A DNA stretch of 64,000 nucleotides from Mytilisepta virgata (taxonomy: Eukaryota > Mollusca > Bivalvia > Mytilida > Mytilidae), in contig CM051521.1 in NCBI GenBank assembly GCA_028015205.1, positions 120,784,614-120,848,613 of the forward strand, read 5' to 3'. The translations under genes and the position numbers were made by a program. Shown here piece by piece: positions 32,949-42,305 of this stretch; position 1 is the first letter of the stretch; the number at the start of each line of letters is the position of its first letter. The notes beneath the pieces were generated by a model that did not search any database, was not told where the DNA came from, and saw nothing but the letters and a program-made list of their open reading frames with translations.

Positions 32949-33199
32949 TCAAACTTGTATCGTGAAATAGTAGAATGTTGTGCCACCTCTTGTATTCTGC
33001 GATACTTGCCAACAGACTCTTAGTGTAAGAGGATGGAGGTCTCAGTTGTATAATGATATTGCTAGTGAAATCACACAAATCTTTGGTTACAACTATAGCC
33101 AACTGGTGACGGAAAATTGACAACTGTATTAGTGCTTTAGCCGTCGCACAATCAACGAAGAGAATAAAGCCATCTTTTTGTTTTTTACCAAATTACAAA
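32949..33199 (-). pseudogene. iGluR copy B, exon 3 (frameshifted)
   Basis: The counterpart of 3715-3966, 251 bp instead of 252. Splice sites are kept (TATTTGTAG before, TTGA/GTAAGT after). After the missing base it translates in the expected frame as GFILFVDCATAKALIQLSIF, then LAIVVTKDLCDF, LRPPSSYTKSLLASIAEYKR and WHNILLFHD, about two-thirds identical to copy C. Read from the acceptor, every one of the three frames meets a stop before the end (taa within 15 bases, taa after about 70 bases, taa within 10 bases). Translation could only restart internally, for example at MSIFRHQ if an upstream ATG were supplied. Confidence 0.75.
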
Positions 33200-34576
33200 C
33201 TACAAATACATTTAGATTAAATTTGATCAAAACGAGTATACAAAAAAAATGTGTTATATACTGAAAGGTTTCTTGCTGAATAATTATTAAATAAAGCTGT
33301 TTAAAATATGAACATGAAATTATTTCAATTATGAAATACTGAAATAGTTCCACATAACTGTAGAAATACATCAATGACGAGTCATTAATCAAGGATATAG
33401 ATATTTATTCTATTTTCGGACGTCTTTCATTATTTTGAAAAATTCAATACAACGGATGATCCTTGCCTCAAAATTGTATCTATAATACATCATTTTTATT
33501 CAGATTTGTTCAATCAGTTTCCGAAATTGTATATTATCCTTTTATGACACACACAATTTTTCTGTCCTTAGGCGCCATCACATGGTAAAACGATCTTATA
33601 AAATACAACTTTAAAAATTTTAAAATTAGATAGAAAATAGGTATACTTTGTTAAAACTTTATTCTGCAATTGATTTATTTTGCCTGGTAGTTCAGGGATT
33701 GCATCAAACCCTTTATTGAAGTGTTATTTCTGACTTTTTCGTTTAATATAGCGACTCCTACCTGCAGCAATGAGAGCCTAAGCTAGTTTTACAGTTAAAA
33801 CGAACACAGTGTGATCCTGGTATTTGAAATTGGTATATCATTGTTGACCTTTCCTGTTATCCATTTTGTTGTTATTTTCTACTGGCTGTGAAGCCATCTC
33901 TTAAAAACATATTTATTCCTGCCTTTCACAACCAGTATAAATTTATTTTTGAAATATTGCTTAAAAATGGCACGTATAAGTTAAGTCCCTATAGCCCCTG
34001 GTATCATGAATATGCAGACATTCATTTGGACGTCTAAATTCTTATATTACTATTAGGCATTAGGGCACAAAAATTAAGCTCAGAAACACTCAGTGAACTT
34101 CACATTTATATATGTTTTAATGGGTTTTTAATATAAATATTTTTCATAAAATGAAGTTCATGCCCGAAAAAGAACATTTTTAGGACTTGGCTGCTGATTG
34201 TTAAACATCGCCGCGGTTTCGATTCCAAAGTGGGTGGGGTTTATATTCTCACTAGTAACACACCTTTTTACTCATTTCTGGCTATCATACAACATATAGA
34301 ATGTGTGCAAAGTACATAGTTTTCTGTACTAAGAGATGAACGTTTACCCAAAAAATTGTATTACTGTTGTTAATTCCACAAAGCGAAATATTCATCTGTA
34401 ACTTGTACTTTTTCAATACACATACAACCAATGAAATAGTTTTCAAACCGTGTCTTCCATAACAAAACATTCATGAAAACCCTTTTACCTGATAGCCTTC
34501 ACCGTGTCAAAGATTCCATTCATACTTGTCCAACGGATTCGACGATAACGCCCGACTTCACGATAACGGAAATAAT
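33200..34576. other. Intron of copy B, nothing recognised
   Basis: Positions 33825-33880 resemble 43255-43310 (ATTGTTGACCTTTCCTGTTA compared with ATTGTTGATCTTTTCTGTTA), a short dispersed repeat. Confidence 0.45.
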
Positions 34577-34863
34577 GTTCTCTCATCCAAGCATACCCTA
34601 GGGTGTATTATATAGCATATCATTTGCCGAGTGCGGTGAGGTATAACAAGATAACTCGATTCAACGAAGTCAAACTAGTACCATATTTTGACCTGTGTTG
34701 CATGTGACTCACCTGTCCAAATCATTTTTAAAAGCCTGTTTGTGTTCAATAAAAAACTTGGGTTGGGACTGGGAGGGTACATAATACCCTTTTGAGCCTC
34801 TGGCTCTATTATAAGAATGACTCTCATCTTCCCATCCCTAGGGGTATGCTTGGATGAGAGAAC
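34577..34863. repeat. Fold-back sequence abutting the DIRS element
   Basis: The arms are 34577-34603 (starting GTTCTCTCATCCAAGCATAC) and 34836-34863 (the same sequence inverted, ending TTGGATGAGAGAAC), about 27 bp each and nearly perfect. The right arm ends one base before the DIRS left terminal repeat. The loop contains TATCATTTGCCGAGTGCGGT (34618-34637), which is also present inverted inside the right end of the DIRS element (38763-38782). Confidence 0.8.
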
Positions 34864-35174
34864 ATTCTAATACATAATAGCCCTCGGCGTTTCGAGTTAT
34901 TATATAGCATATTCAAAGAGTTGACACAAACAGAAAACGTTTACAGTGGTTTATGCCTTAAAACACATAAAATCTGTATATATATTTATTATAGAAACAT
35001 GAAGTACAACAAAACTTTCAATGATATTAATCATTAATAAATGTCCCAACACATTAAATATAATTCTATCATACTGATATAATACTTAAACTGTCATATT
35101 ACAGTAACAATATAATCATTGACTCTTACTATTCAAAACTGAATTTTCAAAATTATTCATTGAAGAAATCTTCT

Positions 35175-36125
35175 AGTGATAAAATTTATGAAATGTTTTA
35201 GCATTACTCCAGTTGGTTGTGCTTAATATTTCCTACAGAGAAACACTTGCTAAAAAGGCTAGTGATGCAGCAGTGCCACGAAAAGAATGAGCTGTAAATT
35301 TTGAATAATTTGGATCAGCTAAAACAACAACTCATTTCAACCATCTGTCTAAAGTGCAAGTGGTTACTTTATCAAAAGTTTTGAAAGAAATAAAAAGATT
35401 CGAAACTTTACGTAATTCTGCTGATCTTTTTAAATATTCATATAAAGTAACTAAAACACACATTTCTGGTTTATTGTACTTATACAAAACTACCTTTGGG
35501 ATAAGAATATCAGGTCTAGAAGTTTTCAAAACAGTGTGAATTTGAAAAACTACCTTATCCACATAAACAGCCATATAAGTTGTATCTAAGGCTAATAAAG
35601 TTTGTGCTCTAGAAGCATTTGTAAGAGTCACCAAAGTAATCGACTTAAAAGTTAACATTTTCAGAGATAATGCATCTACTGGCATTAGATTACTTAAAAA
35701 TAATAAGATTTGATCAACATCCCAAGTATATCTACGTTTTGGAATGGGGGTGGGTAAAATTATAATAACTGTTCAAAAATCTAGTTATAAAGGATGGGTT
35801 TGAAACCCAACTAACATAAAAAAAACTTCTGAATTAGCATAGACTTATATGTGTTCAAAACTGAATAAGAACATTTATGTTCACATAAAAATGACATAAA
35901 ATTTAACACTTCAGTTTCAGACGATCCAAACTGATTAACTTTCCGTTGACCACACCAAAGTGTCCATTTCTTCCAGTACAGTTCATACTGTTTATTTGTT
36001 GACGGTCTCCAGGAAGAAGTGATGATGTTGGCTGTCTGTGTTACTTTCCAAATATTTCCTGATACAACACAGGCGACTAGTGTCAATTTCCCTATTAATG
36101 GGTGCATTTCTCCTGAATGCGGCAT
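35175..36125 (-). pseudogene. DIRS tyrosine recombinase, nearly complete but interrupted
   Basis: The N-terminal core-binding part (36125-35811) has SWRPSTNKQYELYWKKWTLW and SYSVLNTYKSM, the usual helical SAM-like domain. The catalytic part has LVTLTNASRAQTLLALD (35640-35590, first catalytic Arg). Beyond the frame end at 35332 the minus strand continues with KFTAHSFRGTAASLAFLASV (H-x-x-R box, 35300-35240). A TAG stop follows, then WSNAKTFHKFYH with the tyrosine nucleophile near 35175. Arg, His-x-x-Arg and Tyr are therefore all recognisable. A frame break lies between 35811 and 35685. The enzyme would integrate the circular DNA copy without target duplication. Confidence 0.8.
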
Positions 36126-36129
36126 GACC

Positions 36130-36983
36130 AGTAGGTCCTTGTGTCCTGGTAATCTAACAGGAGTAGAAATTGAAGCTAAAATTAATAAAGGAAACCAATT
36201 TTGAGAAGGCCAAAATGGAAGAATGATAATTCCGTTATCAACTTCATCATCTGCAATTTTATTTAATATCCTTCCTATTAATCTAAAAGGAGGAAAAATG
36301 TAAGGCTGATACCCAGACCATGATATTGAAAAGGCATCAGTTGCATTAAAAGCATGAACTACAAGACCAATAAATGAAGCTAACTGTCTAATAGTTATAA
36401 TACTCTGATTTAAAAGTTTTTCACCAAGATCAAGAATTTTCTGAATTTTTTCCTCCGTCAGGAAAATTTAAATTCAGCAAAGTCAATAATCAACCCAAAG
36501 AAAACTATTTTCTTATTGGGGACCATAACAGATTTTTTAACATTAACAGTAAAACCAAGTTGTTCAAACTCTTGAACCATCCAATGGGTTTCATCTCTGC
36601 AAACCTCATATATTTTATTCATTATTAAGGAATCATCAATATAATAGCAACATTTAATTCCATTCCTTCTAAAGGCTGCAAAAATTGGTCTTAGAACTTT
36701 TGTAAAAATTCTTGGTGCTGAAGCTAACCAAAAGGGGAGAACTTTAAATCTGTATAATTTACTTTTCCAATAAAAAGCTAAGAATTTCCTGTAATTAGGA
36801 TGAATACTTATACAAAAATAAGCATCTTTCATATCTATAGATGTGATAGTCATTTTTCTGTATCATTACCAATGCAAAATTTAAATTCCCTTGCTTAAAA
36901 TGTTTATAAATCACAAATTCATTTAATCTTTTTAGATTAATAATAGGCCTTAAAGACCCATACTTTTTAGGAACTACAAACAA
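36130..36983 (-). pseudogene. DIRS reverse transcriptase and RNase H-like region, frameshifted
   Basis: The first frame (from 36983) has FVVPKKYGSLRPIINLKRLN (motifs 1-2). After a shift near 36850 the second frame has ITSIDMKDAYFCISIHPNYR (catalytic Asp of motif A), LPFWLASAPRIFTKVLRPIF (motif B, with FW for FG), YYIDDSLIMN (motif C, both aspartates kept) and FFGLIIDF. Further on are IRQLASFIGLVVHAF, then a stretch with DNGIIILPFWPSQNWFPLLI, typical of the connection/RNase H part of DIRS polymerases. The enzyme would copy element RNA to DNA. At least two frameshifts inactivate it. Confidence 0.85.
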
Positions 36984-37333
36984 ATTTGAAATGAATTCAC
37001 CTGAATTTTCAAATACTTGTTCAATAGCATCCTTTTGAATAAGAGTATTAACTTCTATATCTATAAGTTCAGTTTCTGTGTCTGAGAATGAAATTTCATT
37101 AGGAACAGAGCTTTGGAAAGGGTATTGAAAAAATTCAATTTGATAACCCTTTATAGTATCAAGAATCCATTCATCATTGGTAAAATTTTTCCAATATTCT
37201 ATATTTAGTTTCCTTACCTTATTAACTAATTGTAATTATGGTAGGTTTTTCTCTGACCTAGTCTTTACTGGACAGGTTGGCCTCTGTTTGAGGACCTGTA
37301 CCGTAAGCGACCCCTCCCTCTCGGGGTGTAACC

Positions 37334-38544
37334 TTACTGTTGTTGGCCCTGCTGGTTCCTGTTTCTTCCATCTACAACAGGGCTCTTCGAGTTTAAAGCT
37401 CTGCCTGGTCTACCACTATAGTTTCTGTTGGTATAGCCAATTTGGTATTTTGCTGTATCCCCCAATTCTTTTATACGTGCCGTACAATTATCTCCAAAAA
37501 GATTATTTGTAATAGGTACATCTGAATTACAGATCTTTTTATATCTAGGCACCATAGGAGCTTTTAATTCATAACGTCTCTTTTGAACAAGAGCCATAGA
37601 TTTTTGGACTGCTTGCAAGTTAAGGTCATTATTCTGAGCTCTTTATTAACCCTTGTGTCACAAAGAAAATCACAATTTTCAGGTATCAGTTGCTTTTTAG
37701 CAATTATTTCCATACTTTCTTTATCTGATTTTACAGATACAGCTTTTGTCAGACATGTGTCAATTTTAGGTCCTATTTTTTCATTAGTATTTAGTTTGGG
37801 TATGTCCCACTGAACTTCATTATTATTTTTATCAGAAGAGTTTGGGGGTTCAGAAGCCCTATCCCTATTATTATCAACTGATGATGAATTTTGAAACGCA
37901 TTATCAAATGCTTGAATTGGATCCAGAGCAGGATTATCTACAGAAGTATTAAAGTTATCATTTAGATAACTATCAACATCAAATTGGGAATCTGTTTCCA
38001 AATTAACTTCCTCGTAAGAATTACCCAAACTAATAAAGGGTCATGGTCTAGGTAAATATTCATCCTGAGACCTAGTCAATGTTGCAGAAGGCCTAACATG
38101 TTGTTCAATATTAGCAGGGCCTGGAATATTTCCTAAATTGCTTTCAACTGTATGTTCAGTATTAGCATTTGAGTTAGCAATATGATCAGAACTGCGTTCC
38201 GTAGTTTTATTTAATATTTGATTCTGAACGATATTCGTTAATGAAGAAATCGAACTTAGAATGCTGTCAATCCCTAATGGGGATTTCAAATTTTCCACAT
38301 TGGCAACAGAAGTATCAAAAACTATCGGTGTTCAGAGTATTTTTACCTGTACGACGTACTTTCGGTTTCGGATCATCTTGACCTTGCTCTGTTTTCTTTT
38401 TGTTGTCGAACTACCTTTAACAGTTCTGGGCTTCTTTTGCCCTTCTGTTAAAGATTCATACCATGTTTGTACATGATCATCATCATTAAAACTATCCTCA
38501 TTGTCAGAATTTAAAGACAGAACGTCTTCATTGTCTTCCGCCAT
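37334..38544 (-). pseudogene. DIRS gag-like protein, frameshifted
   Basis: Four overlapping minus-strand frames make one protein of about 400 residues. It starts MAEDNEDVLSLNSDNEDSFN (acidic N-terminus) followed by a basic block (KRKQSKVKMIRNRK). The middle is rich in Ser/Asn/Asp. The C-terminal part contains GPKIDTCLTKAVSV, then KKQLIPENCDFL, VNKELRI, then LQAVQKSMALVQKRRYEL, the P-E-N-C ... V-N ... Q ... helix pattern seen in DIRS gag proteins. Frame changes occur near 38340, 38040 and 37620. It would form the ribonucleoprotein particle. The family assignment follows mainly from the neighbouring RT and recombinase. Confidence 0.7.
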
Positions 38545-38865
38545 GATAATATGCGGCTATATGTATAAATAATAAATCGTAAATACGATTGAAAATACAC
38601 CATAACAACGTCTTTGGTTTTTATATATTTTAATAATAAATATATATAAAACTGGAACAGCGCCCTCAGTTTCATAAGTAAAATTATTCTGGACAACGTT
38701 CTAAAATGTGAAAAGGGCAGCAATGCCTCACCTACTCGAAAAAGACAATGATTACAATGATACCTCACCGCACTCGGCAAATGATATACTATATAATACC
38801 CTTGAAGAGCCGAGGGCTATTATGTATTAGAATATATTTATCAGTGATATCGGAGCAAGACATAC

Positions 38866-38980
38866 CTGTAGACGCAAGCCGTACTATGTTTTTGTCTGTA
38901 ATATCTGTTATTACCCTAACTACATCATTTCTCTTATTTTATTAGAAGCTCTGGCCACACAGATGTCTGAACTAAAACAC
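38866..38980 (-). pseudogene. iGluR copy B, exon 2 (deleted and closed in all frames)
   Basis: The counterpart of 4619-4750, 115 bp instead of 132. The splice sites look good (TGCATTTCAG before, ACAG/GTATGT after). The first third reads VLVQTSVWPELLIK then TAA. The last third, in another frame, reads NDVVRVITDITDKNIVRLAS. All three entry frames meet a stop before the donor (TAG at codon 3; TAA after IK; TAG after EMM), so no spliced product can read through this exon. Together with the exon 3 defect, this makes the 5' half of copy B a pseudogene. Confidence 0.8.
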
Positions 38981-39639
38981 CTGAAATGCATTTTGTAACT
39001 CTAGTTCACAAATTCATTTTATAATGAGCGATTTGTGATCTCATTCATCTACAACGATAATATTTTGTGTATGTGTCAGAATCATTCTGAATTTAAACAT
39101 TGCTTTGGAAATATTTAAACGAAAACAATAATTAGACATTTTTAAATATTGGTAAATTTTTGAACTTCATTAGAAACAAAAGCATTGTTTCTTTGTAAAG
39201 TAATATCCTTTAATAAATATTGCAAATCTAACTTGTTCATTACGAAAGCAAGTATTAGACTTGGTACTTTTCAAAGATTTAATGATCAAATTATAATTTG
39301 AAAAAATTAACATCAACCCCATTACGATTATTTCTTCCAATATTCTCCAGTTTCCAGGGAACTTCATGTCAACCCAGAAAATTATACCCCTACAAAAGTA
39401 AACGCCACAGAATGTGAAATTGTTTGTGGTAATTGAGGTACGCATGAGCTGGTTTTACAAATTAGTTTATATGGACAAATTATATGCGATGCCAACTACC
39501 CAACAAACTTGTGGGGCCAACGATATTCAAGTTTAAAGACAGTTGTTGTAGCGATGACAGGGTTACAAACAGTTTCACCCAATGATAAATTTGAATTGAT
39601 TTTGAAGTAGTATATGTATTACTCAATTTTGGGGATGGC
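38981..39639. other. Intron 1 of copy B, nothing recognised
   Basis: AT-rich. The open frame 39170-39445 on the minus strand has no domain. Confidence 0.45.
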
Positions 39640-40250
39640 TTTAGAGAACGTAGTTTAAATTATGACAAAGGGAAATTATACTAAAAGATGTTTTGAAAGA
39701 GAGAAATATCTTTATTTAAATGATTTTAAAATTAGACAATCAATTTGTAAAATTAGAGTTAGTGCTCATTGTTTAAAAATAGAAACTGATAGATATGCTA
39801 AAAATTATATTGAAAGTTCACAAAGACTATGTACTAAGTGCATACTCGGAGAGGTTGAAGACGAGGAACACTTTTTAGCTCAATGTAAATTGTATTTTAT
39901 GAAAATATATCTTTATTTTGTAATAATTTTGGGAATCTGAATAAAACAGCAAAGTTTATTTTGCTATTGACTAATGAAAATATTAATGTCCTAAAAACAT
40001 TGGGTATATTTATAAATAAGTGTTTAGAAATAAGAAATTCTATATAATAACATGCAAATATTTTGTTTGATATGTTATGATCATATAGATATTGTGCATA
40101 TAGTATGGCTCTGACCTGACTGCGGTTATTGTGGGTTTAAATATATATATGTAAACTGTATATTTACCTCCAATGATATAAATCATTTGTATTTAATTGC
40201 TTGCTCTTAATGGGCCCTTAATCGGAAATAACATTCTTTATTCTTATTCT
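39640..40250 (+). pseudogene. LINE 3' end with C-terminal zinc-cluster domain
   Basis: The plus-strand frame 39662-39940 gives YLYLNDFKIRQSICKIRVSA, HCLKIETDRYAKNY, RLCTKCILGEVEDEEHFLAQ and a final cysteine. This is the full R-x-S-x-H ... IE-x-x-RY ... C-x-x-C ... H-x-x-x-x-C signature of a Jockey/CR1-like ORF2 tail. After the stop, a 3' UTR runs to TTTATTCTTATTCTTT near 40250, a short-repeat end typical of such LINEs. It is 5'-truncated, plus-strand, and lies inside intron 1 of copy B. Confidence 0.85.
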
Positions 40251-40880
40251 TTATTACTAATACATGTAATATGTATTTCCTTTTTTTCAAATTGCGATGG
40301 TACCAAAAGGAAATCTAATTGCTCCGGTTTGATACTATGATAAAAGATGTAAACTTTTTGATTTTTATTTATTTGCAAAGAACTCTTATATTCAAGTTTT
40401 TTTCGATTGTATTATTGTGGGAGGTTTTATTTTGAACGATATAAAAGAGAACCAGTCTAGACAATTTTAATATAAACGCGACAATTTCGACAATTTAAGC
40501 CCCCAGTTATACATGAAGTACACTCATAACCTAAACATAATTTTTGATGTATCCCATCTCATGTGGCAGTAACATGATTTTGATTCTGGGTGTTCTTATT
40601 GGCGATATCAAAAACAAAAGTGGTACAAAATGCTTTAAAAATGTCAAAATCCGCCTCTATTCACGATCTTTACGAATTGAAAACATAAACATAAACTTAT
40701 TAATTATTGAGCATTAGGCATCCAAGTACATTGTATACCATCGTTTTTTACAAAATATTTAAAATTTCAAAAAATAACACTGAACTGTTAGTAAAACTAA
40801 TCAATGAAAAAGTATGTGCATTTGTAATTTTTATCTATAAGAAAAATTGAAAAAGAATTCTCGAAATGAAGTATACTTAC
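40251..40880. other. Intron 1 of copy B, nothing recognised
   Basis: AT-rich sequence between the LINE tail and the first exon of copy B. Confidence 0.45.
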
Positions 40881-40952
40881 TAATGTACTAATTCCACAAT
40901 ATTCAATAATATTCAACATTGACTGTAGGCAAATAAATACAGACGTCACCAT
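40881..40952 (-). pseudogene. iGluR copy B, exon 1 (signal peptide, phase lost)
   Basis: The counterpart of 14279-14351. From ATG at 40952 it reads MVTSVFICLQSMLNIIEYCG, still a plausible leader, and ends at ACATTA/GTAAGT in phase 0. Copy C ends this exon in phase 1, which exon 2 needs; copy B lost a few bases before the donor. An earlier ATG (40959) runs into a stop after 18 codons. Nucleotide similarity to copy C is clear around the FICL leader and GTGGAATTAGTAC. Confidence 0.65.
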
Positions 40953-41500
40953 AGCTCATGTTTCGTCTTGCTTTAGACAAAGAGGCATGGGTTCGTTGTT
41001 TTATAAATATTCCTAGAAAATGAGCATGGAATTTAACTAGGAAAATTACTTTACTTAAATAATTGAATTGAATAAATAAGTTTCTCTTTTCATGTTAATT
41101 GCACTTTACATGCCAAATACATACTTCGGGATGATTAAATTCCAAAATTTGTAATCAAAGATGATTACTTTAAAACGGTTAAATATATTTATTGAAACAT
41201 GTATTTGATCTTTCCATTTTGACTGACGATCTACTCTTATACATGTATACCTTAGACATAACATGATTTGTGGTAACAACAAACACTAAATAACGATCCT
41301 TGAAAATTTAACGTGACACAAAACTGTGTCAAAGCTTAGGATTACATTTAGTGTTTCTAGAGAACGCCCGCTTGATTCTTTTGCAAAGACCTTACAACGA
41401 AGAACAGAAATAAAACTTCCAAAATAGTCTATTACGATCATTACTTTTTTATGCCATCGTCAAGTGGTTCTCTTTGGCCTCCTGACCGAAAGGGCAAACC
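40953..41500. other. Region upstream of iGluR copy B, no promoter recognised
   Basis: AT-rich; no convincing core promoter by eye. Confidence 0.4.
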
Positions 41501-41544
41501 GAAAAACCGTCTAATAACAGCAGTGGTGTCGTTTCAGTGGCGAT

Positions 41545-41605
41545 ACCAATTTTCATGCACAAAATGTGCACATTTCGTCGATACAGGACTATTCAGTTGT
41601 GATCA
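41545..41605 (-). ncRNA. Degenerate hammerhead-like motif
   Basis: On the minus strand: stem I CACAA, then CTGAATA (usual CTGATGA) at 41596-41590, a diverged stem II ending ATCGAC, an intact GAAA (41576-41573), the self-complementary TGTGCACA, triplet ATT, then TTGTG completing stem I. Stem III here has the T-A pair that the 13.9-kb copy lacks, but the catalytic core is damaged. Confidence 0.65.
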
Positions 41606-41879
41606 AGGCATAATATATCAAAAGAGTAGCTTGAAACCTTAAGATCCGAGTGGATATACATGTTTAAGTCAATTAATATTACATATAATAATAATAATAT
41701 ATTTTATTAAAATGTCACTTATCAGATACGACATAAACAAAAACGTGCACAATGTTAAAAATAATCATTATATTAAATTAAAATTCTGACGTCTGGCCAA
41801 ATTGGCCTATTACACACTATATATATAAAACAGTTGCATGTTTGTACATCAACGCGGACTATTACTAATGTGAAGTTTT

Positions 41880-42305
41880 CAGTCATACCTAAATTTATCA
41901 AACATGTTGTATCGGAATCGCTGTACGTTTCAAACCTAATTAAAAGATGTACTACGTCTTCAAACTATTTTGGACAGAAAGGACAAGTCCGTCCACCCAG
42001 ATGTATACATGTAGGCGACTTTTGGTAACGGCCGGTTTCAATCGACACAAGGTAGAGTTCCACAAATAAGCTTCCTAAAAAGAATGCAGATGGCGTTGAA
42101 TAGTGCATGTAACATAATGTTCAGGAGCAAGGTCCTTTTTATAGTATCTTAACATTTTCATTAGCATTATCATTTCAGAATTAGTAAACCATAACTTTTC
42201 ATTAACAATAAGAATTTCATGTTTTACTTCTTTCATAAAATTGACTTTTCCAATACCAAAGTAAGTTATGGAAATATCGAATAACTTCAAGTCTTTGTTT
42301 AGCAT
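41880..42305 (-). pseudogene. LINE C-terminal domain remnant
   Basis: The minus-strand frame from 42305 includes LMKMLRYYKKDLAPEHYVTC, then, after a shift near 42060, LVSIETGRYQKSPTC, GGRTCPFCPK, a stop, and FEDVVHLL. This is the same CR1/Jockey-like tail pattern as at 5.4 kb but clearly a different subfamily. It is 5'-truncated and inactive. Confidence 0.75.

Larger units (their letters stand above)
34864..38833 (-). mobile_element. DIRS-like tyrosine-recombinase retrotransposon
   Basis: About 3.97 kb with, on the minus strand, gag-like, reverse transcriptase, RNase H-like and tyrosine recombinase segments in that order, and inverted terminal repeats. The left end, ATTCTAATACATAATAGCCC (34864-34883), is the exact reverse complement of 38814-38833; similarity continues inward for about 50 bp. 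Inverted rather than direct repeats plus a tyrosine recombinase in place of an integrase define the DIRS order. Frameshifts in gag and RT and a stop in the recombinase make this copy defective. It sits in intron 2 of iGluR copy B, 33 bp from the exon 2 donor. Confidence 0.9.

Noticed and set aside
37177..37512. Plus-strand 111-codon frame
   Set aside because: Antisense shadow of the DIRS gag/RT region.
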